Shown here piece by piece: positions 8,686 through 18,406 of a DNA stretch of 64,000 nucleotides (positions are counted from its first letter, which is position 1; each line of letters starts with the position of its first letter). Source of the stretch: Pedobacter westerhofensis (GTDB lineage: Bacteria > Bacteroidota > Bacteroidia > Sphingobacteriales > Sphingobacteriaceae); contig NZ_FXTN01000017.1 of assembly GCF_900182595.1 (NCBI RefSeq), forward strand, positions 32,306 through 96,305, written 5' to 3'. Below the pieces are notes generated by a model that was not told the origin of the DNA, did no database searches, and worked only from the letters and a program-made list of their open reading frames with translations. The position numbers and the translations under genes were made by a program.

Positions 8686-9312
8686 GTGCGTACAAGAGAT
8701 ACTGATAAAGAGGACATCGTCAAAAAGATGACTATTGAGACCGTTGCAAAGCATGGTCTCGACGGATTCACCATCGCCAAACTTGCCAAAGCCTGCAACA
8801 TTTCGGTTGGAACCCCCTATGTATATTATAAAGATAAAGATGACCTGATCATCAGCATCGTGCTTGAGGAAGGTAAAAAAATGGATGAATACATGAACCG
8901 GAACTTCGATCCTGAATTATCCCTGGAAGATGGCTTACGTGTCCAGTGGCGTAACAGGGCTGATTATCAAATTGAATATCCTTATTCAGGTCGTTTTTTG
9001 GATCAGATACGCAGCTCAGCCTATCAGGATCAGCTTTTGGAAATGTTCACAAAGCAAAAAGGAAACTTCCTGAGCCAGTTTAAAAAGAATGTAGAACATT
9101 TTGTTTCCAATGTTATCGAGAGGAAAGAAATGGATGCAATGCCCTATGAGGAATATTGGTGTGTTGCCTTTGCTCCCTTATATTCATTACTGCGCTTTCA
9201 TCAGGAAGGCCGAAGCATAACCGGCCATCCATTTCAGATGACCGAAGAGATATTATGGTCTACGTTCGACCGGGTAATCATTGCCTTAAAAACGGCTGAT
9301 CATAAAAGATAA
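8686..9312 (+). CDS. TetR family transcriptional regulator
   Basis: A 208-residue regulator starting with GTG at 8686 (MRTRDTDKEDIVKK). The N-terminal HTH is FTIAKLAKACNISVGTPYVY followed by YKDKDDLI, the TetR signature. The remaining about 150 residues form the ligand-binding helical domain. It lies 39 nt upstream of the esterase gene on the same strand, so it probably autoregulates and controls that operon. The ligand is unknown. Confidence 0.88.
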   Translation: MRTRDTDKEDIVKKMTIETVAKHGLDGFTIAKLAKACNISVGTPYVYYKDKDDLIISIVLEEGKKMDEYMNRNFDPELSLEDGLRVQWRNRADYQIEYPYSGRFLDQIRSSAYQDQLLEMFTKQKGNFLSQFKKNVEHFVSNVIERKEMDAMPYEEYWCVAFAPLYSLLRFHQEGRSITGHPFQMTEEILWSTFDRVIIALKTADHKR

Positions 9313-9351
9313 AATCATAATTTAAACTATAAACCATCAAAAAAGATAAGC

Positions 9352-10209
9352 ATGTTAAACGAGGTAAGTTCATTCCTGCTCATAGGCCAGTCTAATATGG
9401 CAGGGCGAGGTTATATCAAAGATGTTAAACAAATCTATGATGAGCAGATCAGGATGCTTGTTAATGGAAGATGGCAGACGATGACAGAGCCCATAAATTT
9501 TGACAGGCCAACTTCGGGAGTTAGCCTTGCCGCATCATTTGCAGGTGCATGGCGACTGGAAAATCCCGGTCGGCAGATCGGTCTGATACCCTGCGCGGAG
9601 GGTGGTTCCAGCCTCGACGACTGGGCAGTTGGTGGCCCCTTATTCGAAAATGCAGTCTTCAATGCAAAACTTGCGATGCGAATCAGTACACTTGAGGGAA
9701 TTCTATGGCACCAGGGAGAAAATGATAGTTTTGGAGGCCGCTTTAAACAGTATAATGATAAGTTACAGGTAATTATAACTGCCTTACGCGATGAACTACA
9801 AGTACCCGAAATCCCTCTGATCCTGGGTGGTCTGGGAGATTTTCTTGCAGATGGGCGATATGGCAAATATTTCACTGAATTTCGTACAGTAAACGGGAAA
9901 CTGCTGGAGTTTGCGTCAACCCAGCCAAATACCTTTTTCGTTACTGCATCGGGCTTGACGGCCAATCCTGATGGCCTGCATTTTAACGCTGTATCTTTGC
10001 GAAAATTCGGCATAAGGTATTTTAAAGCCTTTCAGTACCGGCAAAATATTGAAGCAGCAACTGCAGATGAGAACGAGCTGATCGATACCATAGCAAACAG
10101 AGAACTAACGAAAACCGAAAAAATAAACCTGCTGGAAATCAGTTTCGCAAGTGGTACGATCTCTCTGGAAAATTGCGAAGCGCAACTGGCACTATTAAAT
10201 GCCGGATAG
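9352..10209 (+). CDS. SGNH-type carbohydrate esterase, sialate O-acetylesterase/CE6-like
   Basis: A 285-residue protein with the block I motif GQSNMAGRG (catalytic Ser14), WHQGENDS near residue 122 and a DGLHF block near residue 205 that supplies the Asp/His pair. These identify the DUF303/CE6 esterases, which remove acetyl groups from sialate or xylan-type sugars. There is no signal peptide, so a cytoplasmic enzyme is predicted. The last about 50 residues (after FQYRQN) are an extra helical tail beyond the usual domain. It follows the TetR gene by 39 nt and is probably in its operon. Confidence 0.85.
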   Translation: MLNEVSSFLLIGQSNMAGRGYIKDVKQIYDEQIRMLVNGRWQTMTEPINFDRPTSGVSLAASFAGAWRLENPGRQIGLIPCAEGGSSLDDWAVGGPLFENAVFNAKLAMRISTLEGILWHQGENDSFGGRFKQYNDKLQVIITALRDELQVPEIPLILGGLGDFLADGRYGKYFTEFRTVNGKLLEFASTQPNTFFVTASGLTANPDGLHFNAVSLRKFGIRYFKAFQYRQNIEAATADENELIDTIANRELTKTEKINLLEISFASGTISLENCEAQLALLNAG

Positions 10210-10260
10210 ACAGTATAAGAACTTTAGGGCAACAGCTTCAAAGCCCTCCGCTCCCGCGTT

Positions 10261-10920
10261 TTATCTTTTTATGACGCGGTTTCGGTCTGTCCAGAAAGCG
10301 AGCAGAAGAATGATCAGCATCAGGGCCATGAATGAAACAAACAGACCCATGATTGAAGCAGATGGCGGCGGGCCAAAGGTATTGCCCAGGCTAATTACGA
10401 AAAGCAAAACGACTAAAGTCCAGAGCAACCAGGTGCCCTTCTTGTTTTTCGCAACGGTTACTCCAGCGTACAGCATCGCGCCACCAAAAAAAAGTACAGA
10501 TTCTATAATCAGTGTAAGCGCAACGTGGTTCCAGAGACCAAATCCTACCTTCTCATCGCCAAATAAGGTTAGCGGCAAATCTGCTGTATGTACAATCAGG
10601 TCTAGAAACCAGTGACTCAATACACAGAGGCCAATCACCACTGCAGCTTTATAATCGCGTTTAAAGCCCCAATAAAGCAGTCCTGCAATCATACCCCAAA
10701 CTATCCCCATCATCAGGCTGTGGGTGATCGGATAATAGAGAAACTCAAATGAGTTCGTTTTGGTATAGCCTGGCACTACTGCCACCTTTTCAATATTAAA
10801 TACCAGTAAAAAGGGCCACAGCAGGTCGACAAACTGAGTGGCGATAAACAAGGTTACAAGTGAAAGCTGTGGCACTGCTTTTTTTGCGGCAAAGGATAGT
10901 CCGAAGTGTCCGATAAACAT
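10261..10920 (-). CDS. multi-pass membrane protein, metal-dependent hydrolase-like
   Basis: A 219-residue integral membrane protein with about six hydrophobic segments. Histidines occur where YdjM/DUF457-like membrane metal-dependent hydrolases have theirs: MFIGHFGLSFAAK at the N-terminus, YYPITHSLMMG in the middle, and SHWFLDLIVH around residue 130. It is a monocistronic unit that faces the esterase convergently. A short dyad (CCTGATCAATATCAGG near 10971) lies in its promoter. The enzymatic role is family inference only. Confidence 0.7.
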   Translation of the reverse strand: MFIGHFGLSFAAKKAVPQLSLVTLFIATQFVDLLWPFLLVFNIEKVAVVPGYTKTNSFEFLYYPITHSLMMGIVWGMIAGLLYWGFKRDYKAAVVIGLCVLSHWFLDLIVHTADLPLTLFGDEKVGFGLWNHVALTLIIESVLFFGGAMLYAGVTVAKNKKGTWLLWTLVVLLFVISLGNTFGPPPSASIMGLFVSFMALMLIILLLAFWTDRNRVIKR

Positions 10921-11090
10921 AGAGGTTGTATTTAGGTATTACAAAAATGTATAAAAACTGCATCTATTTACCTGATCAATATCAGGAAGGCGAAAAATAT
11001 AAAGCCCTGTCTCTTTCTCATCATCTGTCTCATTATATCTGAAGTTTCAGCGCTGAAAGTTTTTACTGATGAGAAATGCTGCCAGGTGGA

Positions 11091-14000
11091 TCACTTCACA
11101 CCTATCAGCATTTCCTTTACCGCTGTTTCCAGCTGCTCATCTCTCCCATTTAAAATATTTTGATAGAAATTGGCCACCCGGATATCCGGATCAATCTGGG
11201 AATTTTCAGTTGGACTGTGCTCCCCGGCACCGTAGGTTGCGCCTACCCCGATCTGAACAGTTAAGCTGGGATTGATCTGCGTTTCAAACCAGGATGCTGT
11301 GCCGGTTCCGGGAACGGGCATCCCTATTGATTTTCCAATTCCCATCCTTCGGTAGGTGTAGGGCGTCAGGTAAGCATCAGAATAATTGCCCTCATTCATG
11401 ATGATGCAGCTCGGTTTGTTCCACCTTGACAATGGCTCGCCCCCGTTTGTGATACGTCCCTGCCGCCGCTCGGTCAGATAGATCTTCCCGCTTAAAAAAT
11501 CGTTGAGCTGCTCATGCAGTGAACCGCCCCGGTTATACCGCGTGTCGACGATCAGTGCAGCAGCATTTTTATATTTCCCCAATGCTTTATCATAAACAGG
11601 GCGAAATCCTTCATCGTTCATGCTGCGCACATGAACATAGCCAAGCTTACCATGTGAAAGACTGTCGGTCAGGTGCTCCATCTGCCTGATCCATCTGTTG
11701 TAAAGCAGGGTATTCAACTCTGTTTCCGGTTTGACAGCCCGGACAGTATCCGTATAGGAAACCTCTCCAGATATATTTGCAAACTTCACAACCGCCTGCT
11801 TTCCCGATTTACCATTCAATAATGCCGCCCAGTCCTCAGTTTTCCTGATCAGCTGGCCGTCAATGGCAGTGATCAGCATGTCCGGCTTCATCCGGGTTTT
11901 AGCCAGATCAAAAGGGCCACCTTTCAATATCTCCTTCACCAGGATCCCATCCTTGTTCCAGGTCTCATCATAAAGCAAGCCCAAAGCTGCTGTCTGATCC
12001 CTTTTTTGATATACCGGAGTGTATCGCGCCAGCGTATGGGAGGTATTCAATTCGCCAAGAAATTCATTGAGCAGTCCCAAAAAGTCATAGTCGTTGTTGA
12101 TATGCTTTACGAAGAGCTTATAATTTTGATAACAGCCATCCCAATCCAGTCCGCCATAATCGGGGAACATAAACCGTTTTTTCACCATTTGCCAGGTGTG
12201 ACGGAACAGGTACTCTCTTTCTGCCGAAGTATTATACTCCATTACAGTATCTATCGGTATTGGTGAAACTTTTCCATCCTGCGTGTTTATTATCAGGATG
12301 TTTCCCTTGCTCAATATGAACAGCAATCTTCCATCGGTACTCACCTGCATTTTGCCCTCCACAATATTCAGTTTAGCTAAAAGCGAGTGCTGATGGGTAA
12401 TGATATTGGTCTTCCACAGGTCATAGTTTTCCTGATATTTGTTCAGCGAGTAAAGCGTTTTGCCATCCGGAGACAGCAATGCATCGGGCAAGTCTGCTGT
12501 GACCCGACTCATACGCGCGGAAGGAAAACCTTCTTTATTCAACAATAAATTGTTTGGAAGCTTCAACTTAGAAATTCGTTTCAGGTTCAGCGCGGTATCC
12601 AGCTGACTTTCCTGAAGATTATCAAAGAGTGAATGGTCGAAGAACATTCCAAACACATCCCTATGTGCTCCTGTCAACGTAAAACTATGATTGGCGAGCT
12701 TGTCAGAAAGCCAATACATCATTGCCCCATTGACTCCCCATTTAGGTTTTTCATCGATGAATCCGCTTTGCGTGAGATTCAGCCGTTTCCCGCTGCCGTC
12801 GTCTTTGATCAGGACCACATCATTCTCGAAGCCACCCCCGCCTTCGGTTGATTGTGCAAGCAGATACTGGCTGTCAGGCGACCAGCTAAAATACTGGTCG
12901 CCATCGCCTGATGAATAATTTACCCCCTCAGGGATCAGTATACGGGTTGTTTTAGTCCGCAAGTCATAACATTTCAGCACCTCCCTGTTTTCGATGTACG
13001 CGATTTTACCCGCATCCGGTGAATACAGGCCCTGAAACTCGTCCTGCCCTGTAGCAATGATATTCTGAACAGTAAAACCTGTAGCATTGTAGAAATATGC
13101 ATCTGCGGAATTCTTTAACCTGATCTCCTGAATGTCCCAGGAGTTTTCCTGTTCGACAGAAAAGAGCAGTTTTCTACCATCGGGACTGAAATTTACCATT
13201 CTTTCCTGAAAGGGCGTGCTTGTGATTCTTTTAGTAAGGTGTCCGTCGGCAGCACTCACAAAAATGTCTCCACGGCATATAAAGGCGATTTGTTTGCCAT
13301 CAGCTGAGAGAGCCATTTCAGTAATATTGTCTCTGACCGGCATCTTGTCAATCTTTCCGGAACTCATCACTGCTTTACTAAAAACTTTTAGTTTTTGAGG
13401 CTCCTTTCCTTCTGTTAATCCGTACAGATCACCATTGTACGTAAAGACTAATCTTCCATTTGCTGATCTTGAAAGGTTACGGACAGGGTTCCGGCTGAAA
13501 CTGCTAAGCTGTAGCACCCTGGACGTATCACCAACAAATCCTTTAAACACATTCATTGAGCCGGACCTTTCGCTCAGGTAATAAAATTCATCTCCCTTTC
13601 CCCATATCGGCTCCAGGTCCTCACCTTTGAAAGATGAAACTTGCTGATAAGTTTTTGCCTTGATGTCATATACCCAGATATCCCGGGTGACCGACGATTG
13701 ATGATGTTTGCGGTATGTATTTTCCAGGCCTTTTTTATCCTGAAAAATAATCCTTGTACCTTTTTGATCCTCATGGGCCAGATCCATACCAGCGCTGTTA
13801 ACCAGGATGCTTTTCCCACCTGATATGGGAACTTCATAAAGCTTGCTGAAAATTTGATCTCCAGGAAATCTGGCCGATTGATAAATGTCGTGCCTGTCGG
13901 TCCCGAAGCGTATTTTCTCATCATCTGATGAAAAATCATACGGAATATCCCTCGCGGAATTAAACGTTAAACGGTCAATATTTTTGCCCTCTGTGTCCAT

Positions 14001-14270
14001 GAGATAAACATCGAAATTACCATGTTCATCATTAGCGAAAGCAATGTTATTACTGTCATGGCTCCAGACAGGATATCCACTGTAAGAAGGGCCATGAGTC
14101 AATTGCTCTATCATGCCGCCCTTCCCGGATACCTTCCAGATATTTCCCTTGTACTCGAAAGCGACCCATTTTCCATCAGGCGACACCGCACATTGCTGCA
14201 TCCACCTGACTTCATTATTTTGTGCATTTGAGTGGTTACTGAGCACTAATAGAAAAAGGATTATCCTCAT
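11091..14270 (-). CDS. tricorn protease homologue, S41 family
   Basis: The start at 14270 gives a signal peptide (MRIILFLLVLSNHSNAQ) and avoids overlap with the upstream SDR gene; a longer in-frame start at 14372 exists. The protein is about 1,059 residues. The N-terminal half has WD/TolB-like beta-propeller repeats (SPDGKWVAFEY, SHDSNNIAFAND, SADGKQIAFICR). A PDZ-like segment (GGPFDLAKTRMKPD) follows. The peptidase part has His in ELNTSHTLAR and the Ser-Asp pair in NEGNYSDAY, matching the tricorn active-site layout. It is probably periplasmic, degrading peptides. It is the last gene of a three-gene operon with SRPBCC and SDR genes. Confidence 0.88.
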   Translation of the reverse strand: MRIILFLLVLSNHSNAQNNEVRWMQQCAVSPDGKWVAFEYKGNIWKVSGKGGMIEQLTHGPSYSGYPVWSHDSNNIAFANDEHGNFDVYLMDTEGKNIDRLTFNSARDIPYDFSSDDEKIRFGTDRHDIYQSARFPGDQIFSKLYEVPISGGKSILVNSAGMDLAHEDQKGTRIIFQDKKGLENTYRKHHQSSVTRDIWVYDIKAKTYQQVSSFKGEDLEPIWGKGDEFYYLSERSGSMNVFKGFVGDTSRVLQLSSFSRNPVRNLSRSANGRLVFTYNGDLYGLTEGKEPQKLKVFSKAVMSSGKIDKMPVRDNITEMALSADGKQIAFICRGDIFVSAADGHLTKRITSTPFQERMVNFSPDGRKLLFSVEQENSWDIQEIRLKNSADAYFYNATGFTVQNIIATGQDEFQGLYSPDAGKIAYIENREVLKCYDLRTKTTRILIPEGVNYSSGDGDQYFSWSPDSQYLLAQSTEGGGGFENDVVLIKDDGSGKRLNLTQSGFIDEKPKWGVNGAMMYWLSDKLANHSFTLTGAHRDVFGMFFDHSLFDNLQESQLDTALNLKRISKLKLPNNLLLNKEGFPSARMSRVTADLPDALLSPDGKTLYSLNKYQENYDLWKTNIITHQHSLLAKLNIVEGKMQVSTDGRLLFILSKGNILIINTQDGKVSPIPIDTVMEYNTSAEREYLFRHTWQMVKKRFMFPDYGGLDWDGCYQNYKLFVKHINNDYDFLGLLNEFLGELNTSHTLARYTPVYQKRDQTAALGLLYDETWNKDGILVKEILKGGPFDLAKTRMKPDMLITAIDGQLIRKTEDWAALLNGKSGKQAVVKFANISGEVSYTDTVRAVKPETELNTLLYNRWIRQMEHLTDSLSHGKLGYVHVRSMNDEGFRPVYDKALGKYKNAAALIVDTRYNRGGSLHEQLNDFLSGKIYLTERRQGRITNGGEPLSRWNKPSCIIMNEGNYSDAYLTPYTYRRMGIGKSIGMPVPGTGTASWFETQINPSLTVQIGVGATYGAGEHSPTENSQIDPDIRVANFYQNILNGRDEQLETAVKEMLIGVK

Positions 14271-14346
14271 TAAAAGCGGAAAAGAGCCCACAATTTTCAG
14301 TAAGTTACAAATCATATCTCTTTGACAAACTATGCCTGCATTTGTT

Positions 14347-15093
14347 TCAGACATTGCTGATACCGCCATCAATAAGCATATCCGAACCGGTCATAAACGC
14401 ACTTTCGTCCGAAGCAAGGTAAACGGCTGCTCCGGCGATCTCGTCGGGACGACCCAGTCTTAACATGGGGACATAGGCAGCATAATGTTCATGCAGCGCT
14501 TTCAGTTCTTCGGGCGTTTTTGCCTGGGCATCCATGATCGGCGTTGGGACAGGCCCGGGACTGAGCAGGTTTGCGCGGATTCCATTGTCCTTAAACTCGG
14601 CCGCCCAGGTGCGTACGAATGAACGCAGAGCGGACTTAGCACCGGCATAGGTTGAGTGGTTGGGCAATCCCATATAGTGCCCGGCGGAAGCTACCAGGAT
14701 GATGGAACCTCCCCTGCCCATTAATGGCAACATTTTCTGCGTCAGGAAAAGCGGGCCTTTGGCCATGAGGTCGAAGGTGCGGTCATAATGTTCCTCAGTT
14801 ATGTCGGGCAGCGCCACCTGCTCCGTAAATCCGGCATTGGATACTACGATATCCACTCTGCCCCTGGTTTGACGGATAACTTCTGCAACGTGGTCAAGGT
14901 CGGGCAGACTAGCTGCATCTGCCTGAATTGCCGTAACATTTCTGCCGATCAGCTTCACTGCCTCATCAAGCGCATCCTGCCTCCTGGCGAAAATGAATAC
15001 CTCCGCGCCTTCTTCAACGAACCGCTGCGCGATTGCGAGTCCGATGCCGCTGGTACCGCCACTGATAACGGCTATTTTATTTTCTAATTTCAT
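14347..15093 (-). CDS. short-chain dehydrogenase/reductase (classical SDR)
   Basis: A 248-residue SDR starting at 15093 (MKLENKIAVISGG); an in-frame start at 15126 would add 11 unlikely residues. Motifs: SGGTSGIG cofactor loop, FARR after beta-2 (NADP-preferring), SNAG in place of NNAG, the catalytic Ser in VASAGH and YAGAK as YxxxK, and the C-terminal SDESAFMTGSDMLIDGG typical of FabG-like SDRs. It lies between the SRPBCC gene and the tricorn gene in one operon. Substrate unknown. Confidence 0.9.
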   Translation of the reverse strand: MKLENKIAVISGGTSGIGLAIAQRFVEEGAEVFIFARRQDALDEAVKLIGRNVTAIQADAASLPDLDHVAEVIRQTRGRVDIVVSNAGFTEQVALPDITEEHYDRTFDLMAKGPLFLTQKMLPLMGRGGSIILVASAGHYMGLPNHSTYAGAKSALRSFVRTWAAEFKDNGIRANLLSPGPVPTPIMDAQAKTPEELKALHEHYAAYVPMLRLGRPDEIAGAAVYLASDESAFMTGSDMLIDGGISNV

Positions 15094-15134
15094 ATGCGTG
15101 AAAAATTGAGGTGCAGCAATGCACAATACGATTG

Positions 15135-15665
15135 TTATAAAAATTTCCTGCCAGCTGCAGTTTCATTTTGGCTTTTAACAGATAATTCCAGTTCGGTGGC
15201 CACCTTCGCAAGATCAGCAAGGAGACGCTCATGGGCCAGCCAAAATCCATCCGGAGCGGCCTTCGCCAGCTCAATCCAGTATGGTCCGCGCATAGTTTCC
15301 TCAGTCCAGAGGTGACATCCTCCAGGTATTGGTGTAATGATCCAGGCGTGATAAGCTCTGGATTCTTCTGTAACCTTGGGATGACCACCCCAGGCGATAC
15401 GCTTCATTGGTTCAAATTCCTGTACAGAGGCAAGTACATCCTGACCCGCAAAGCTTGTTTCAAATTCTGTCCCCATCTGAAGAGACTGATGTCCATGTAG
15501 AAGATGGACCTGTGCTATGCTTGGATAGAACTGTGGCCAGGCATTTGTATTTGTGAGCAGCGACCAGATTGTTTCCGGAGAAGCTGCAACTTCAAGTTCA
15601 TTTGTAAAGTGGATGGGGCAGCGACTGGGAACCATATCCTCTGGCCAGTTGATAATTTCGAACAT
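15135..15665 (-). CDS. SRPBCC/START-like domain protein
   Basis: The start at 15665 (MFEIINWPEDMVPSRCPIHF) is preferred, giving 176 residues. An upstream in-frame start at 15755 would overlap the Crp/Fnr-type dyad at 15742-15755. The sequence NELEVAASPETIWSLLTN and a WPQFYPSIAQVHLL segment are characteristic of polyketide-cyclase/START-like SRPBCC proteins. These bind hydrophobic ligands in a deep pocket. It is the first gene of the SRPBCC-SDR-tricorn operon. The ligand is not known. Confidence 0.8.
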   Translation of the reverse strand: MFEIINWPEDMVPSRCPIHFTNELEVAASPETIWSLLTNTNAWPQFYPSIAQVHLLHGHQSLQMGTEFETSFAGQDVLASVQEFEPMKRIAWGGHPKVTEESRAYHAWIITPIPGGCHLWTEETMRGPYWIELAKAAPDGFWLAHERLLADLAKVATELELSVKSQNETAAGRKFL

Positions 15666-15741
15666 TGTTTCTTGATTTGATGAGAAACAAATCTCCGGCA
15701 TTGAAGAGGTTAAGAACGAGGATATTTGACTGAAAATACCC

Positions 15742-15755
15742 GTGACTTTTGTCAC
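15742..15755. promoter_or_regulatory. Crp/Fnr-type dyad upstream of the SRPBCC-SDR-tricorn operon
   Basis: GTGACTTTTGTCAC is a perfect 5-bp dyad with a 4-nt spacer, extended to CCGTGAC/GTCACGG. It lies 77 bases upstream of the preferred SRPBCC start and differs at one base from the dyad at 7788. Confidence 0.5.
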
Positions 15756-15847
15756 GGTGATTGACAGCCTCCAGGGTTAATCCTGGAAGATGCCATGAAG
15801 CTCTACTGGCTACGATGCGTGGTTTTGCAGCAAAGCCATTCGCTGTT

Positions 15848-15866
15848 AAATCACAAATTGTGATTT
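15848..15866. promoter_or_regulatory. perfect 19-bp palindrome
   Basis: AAATCACAAATTGTGATTT has 9-bp perfect arms around one base. It sits upstream of the SRPBCC operon. It has the half-sites of a Crp-type box in everted order (TCACA then TGTGA), so it may be a second operator for the same or a different regulator. Confidence 0.4.
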
Positions 15867-15910
15867 ACCTGGAGCATTTATAAAGCGATTATTTTTTTGG
15901 CGAATAACTA

Positions 15911-15948
15911 ATAAAACAAAAACGGGATAAACCCTGAGGTCTATCCCG
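15911..15948 (-). terminator. rho-independent terminator of the TonB receptor gene
   Basis: On the minus strand an 11-bp stem (CGGGATAGACC pairing with GGTTTATCCCG, one G-T wobble) has a short loop and is followed by TTTTTGTTTT. It lies about 50 bases after the receptor stop. Confidence 0.85.
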
Positions 15949-15997
15949 CTTCATTTGTGATCCAGCTTTCTTCTTATACCGGATCAGGCATTTATAA

Positions 15998-18406
15998 TTA
16001 AAATTTGTATCCTACGCTACCCACAACATTGCGTGGAGCCATCGGCTCTAAAGTTGACCAGCCTTTGTAGTATTCTTTGTCGGTCAGGTTGTTTACTTTG
16101 AAACCAAATGTGATGTGAGGCATGCCATATGAAACAGAGGCATTCAAGATCGTATAAGATGGCAGTGTAAATACTCCCGTAGTTGCCCTGTTCAGGATCA
16201 TATTCTTACCTGAGTAGTTTCCACCAAATCCAAATCCAAGACCTTTACCAGCTCCATGCATTATTTTGTAGCTAAACCATGCGTTCACCTGGTCTTCCGG
16301 ACCGGCTCCTTCAGATCTTCTTCCCAGGAAATCTGCAGGACCCTCAGTCAGCTTATTCTTGTTTTTCGCATAACCGGCAATGATATTAAGGCCGTTAAGT
16401 GGATTTGCATTCACCTGGAACTCCAGTCCCCTGCTATAGTTTTTACCGCCTTGGGTATAGTCATTCTGACCAACACTCAATACAGTGTTTGATACTTTAA
16501 TATCGTAATAGCTGATGGAGCCTGATAATTTACCGTCAAACAAATCAGTTTTGATACCCGTCTCCCATTGGTTGGCATGTTCAGGATCAAATACCCGTGT
16601 GGTAGTCGTTCCGTTATCGTTCACAGTAACTGGTGCAACGTTTGTAAATCCGTTCATATAGTTTCCAAAAACCGAAATCCTGTCTTTCAGTACCTGATAT
16701 ACTAAACCAAATTTTGGGGAGAGCGAAGTTTGCGAATATTTATCTGCGTCAGCCACACTGAAACCGCCATTTTTAAAATGATCTACACGCAGACTTAGCA
16801 TTGCAGAGAATTCAGGTGTAATATTTATTACATCTGAGGCATAGGCACTGTAAGTTTCCTGGGTAGTCTTAGTATCATTATACCCGGATGCATTTGTAAG
16901 ATTAAATACGTTGTCATAAGTAAGGTCGCCAGTATCAGTTCCGTTAGCACCAAGTGTCACGAGGCCGACACCCACATAACCTGAGCTCTTATCAATAGAT
17001 GTTCGGTTAAAATAATCCAGTCCCACAACCATACGGTTACGAATTGTACCAAGGTTAAAATCTCCGGTAAAGTTTTGTTGAATATCAGTGGTTTTGGTAT
17101 TCGCGTTCTGGTTGGTAATGTAACGGGCAAAGGTCGACGGCACATTTGGGAATCCCGGAACAAACTGTGAACCTTCATACAAATAAGAATAGAAACCTTC
17201 AGATTTTGCACTTCCTACCGACACTACTGTTTGTGAGTTCCATGAATCAGATATTTTATAGTTGATCTGACCCTGTGCAGATGACACCGGATTTTTCATT
17301 GCGATATCATCACTCGTATAAGATTTCTTTCTGTCGTACCCTAACCCATCCAGCGTAGTAGTTCTAAGTGGAGCATCCCTGTCAAAGAACAGACTGGTGG
17401 CATTGGTACTCTTAGATTTTAAGAACTGCGTGTTCACCGTAAATGACAGCCTGTCGTTCACTCTATATGAGAGCGAAGGCGCGATAAAACGGGTATCTCT
17501 AAAACCTGCATCCTGGAAAGTGTTCTGATTCTGGAATGCAGCATTGACCCTGAACAACAATTTATGTTTTGCATCAAGTGGGGTGTTCACATCAGCCGTA
17601 GCTCTTACCAGGCCCCAGCTTCCTACACTCAAGTTCACATCACCCAAAACTCCATCAAAAGGTTGTTTTGTTACTGTATTGATTAAACCACCATAAGAAA
17701 TCAGGCTGCTTCCGAAAAGCGTTCCTGATGGGCCTTTAATCACTTCGATCCTCTCTACGTTAGACACATCAAGGCTGCCGTTGGTTAATCCCGGCAATCC
17801 ATTGACAAGTGTTGGCTGAACGGCAAATCCTCTCAATGAAAAGTAACCTGCACCATCACCTGCACGACCAGTTGAAGACCATAATTTATCTACACCTGTT
17901 GCATTTTTTAAAGCATCATCGTAATTCGTTACGATCTGATCTGCCATCAGTTCTTTGGAAACTACAGAATATACCTGTGGATTTTCCAAATTTTTCAATG
18001 GCATCTTGGCTACATATTCACTTTCCTTTACGGCAAACTTATTTGTTTTGCCACCTGTAACCACCACTTCTTTCAGTTGCTGGTTAGATGCGTTTAAAGT
18101 CAGGACGAGCTCAGTGGTCTGGCCAGCTGTTACCGTTACCTCTTGTGAACTTGGCCTTACCCCTACCAGGCTGGTGGTAATGGTATAATTACCAGCAGGA
18201 ATTCCCTTAAGGATGTATCCACCGTTTCTGTCTGCAGTTGTACTGGCCACATTTTTAATAGAGACCGTAACCATTTCTGCCGGTACCCCGTCAGAGGTTC
18301 TAACGGTTCCCTTAATGGTTCCGTTCTTTGACTGTGAAAATGAGGTCATGGACACCAGCATAATCATGAAAGTTGAAATCGCGTATCTTAAATTTTCTGA
18401 TAACAT
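15998..18406 (-). CDS. TonB-dependent siderophore-type receptor with carboxypeptidase-like domain
   Basis: The start at 18406 (MLSENLRYAISTFMIMLVSM) gives a signal peptide ending SFSQ; an in-frame start at 18445 is also possible. After it comes a carboxypeptidase-regulatory-like domain (GTIKGTVRTSDGVPAEMVTV). A plug domain follows (VERIEVIKGPSGTLFG), then a 22-strand-type barrel with the C-terminal aromatic residue F. The architecture matches FhuA/FoxA-like ferric siderophore receptors of Bacteroidota, about 800 residues. The substrate is not readable. It is a single-gene unit with its own terminator. Confidence 0.9.
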   Translation of the reverse strand: MLSENLRYAISTFMIMLVSMTSFSQSKNGTIKGTVRTSDGVPAEMVTVSIKNVASTTADRNGGYILKGIPAGNYTITTSLVGVRPSSQEVTVTAGQTTELVLTLNASNQQLKEVVVTGGKTNKFAVKESEYVAKMPLKNLENPQVYSVVSKELMADQIVTNYDDALKNATGVDKLWSSTGRAGDGAGYFSLRGFAVQPTLVNGLPGLTNGSLDVSNVERIEVIKGPSGTLFGSSLISYGGLINTVTKQPFDGVLGDVNLSVGSWGLVRATADVNTPLDAKHKLLFRVNAAFQNQNTFQDAGFRDTRFIAPSLSYRVNDRLSFTVNTQFLKSKSTNATSLFFDRDAPLRTTTLDGLGYDRKKSYTSDDIAMKNPVSSAQGQINYKISDSWNSQTVVSVGSAKSEGFYSYLYEGSQFVPGFPNVPSTFARYITNQNANTKTTDIQQNFTGDFNLGTIRNRMVVGLDYFNRTSIDKSSGYVGVGLVTLGANGTDTGDLTYDNVFNLTNASGYNDTKTTQETYSAYASDVINITPEFSAMLSLRVDHFKNGGFSVADADKYSQTSLSPKFGLVYQVLKDRISVFGNYMNGFTNVAPVTVNDNGTTTTRVFDPEHANQWETGIKTDLFDGKLSGSISYYDIKVSNTVLSVGQNDYTQGGKNYSRGLEFQVNANPLNGLNIIAGYAKNKNKLTEGPADFLGRRSEGAGPEDQVNAWFSYKIMHGAGKGLGFGFGGNYSGKNMILNRATTGVFTLPSYTILNASVSYGMPHITFGFKVNNLTDKEYYKGWSTLEPMAPRNVVGSVGYKF

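Noticed and set aside
11091..14270. Several open frames on the plus strand within the tricorn gene
   Set aside because: They lie entirely antisense to a well-supported 3 kb gene with consistent motifs and have no independent coding signal.
15742..15755. Terminator hairpin
   Set aside because: The stem is short, the T-tract lies in the loop, and two near-identical copies occur upstream of other genes, which fits an operator better.
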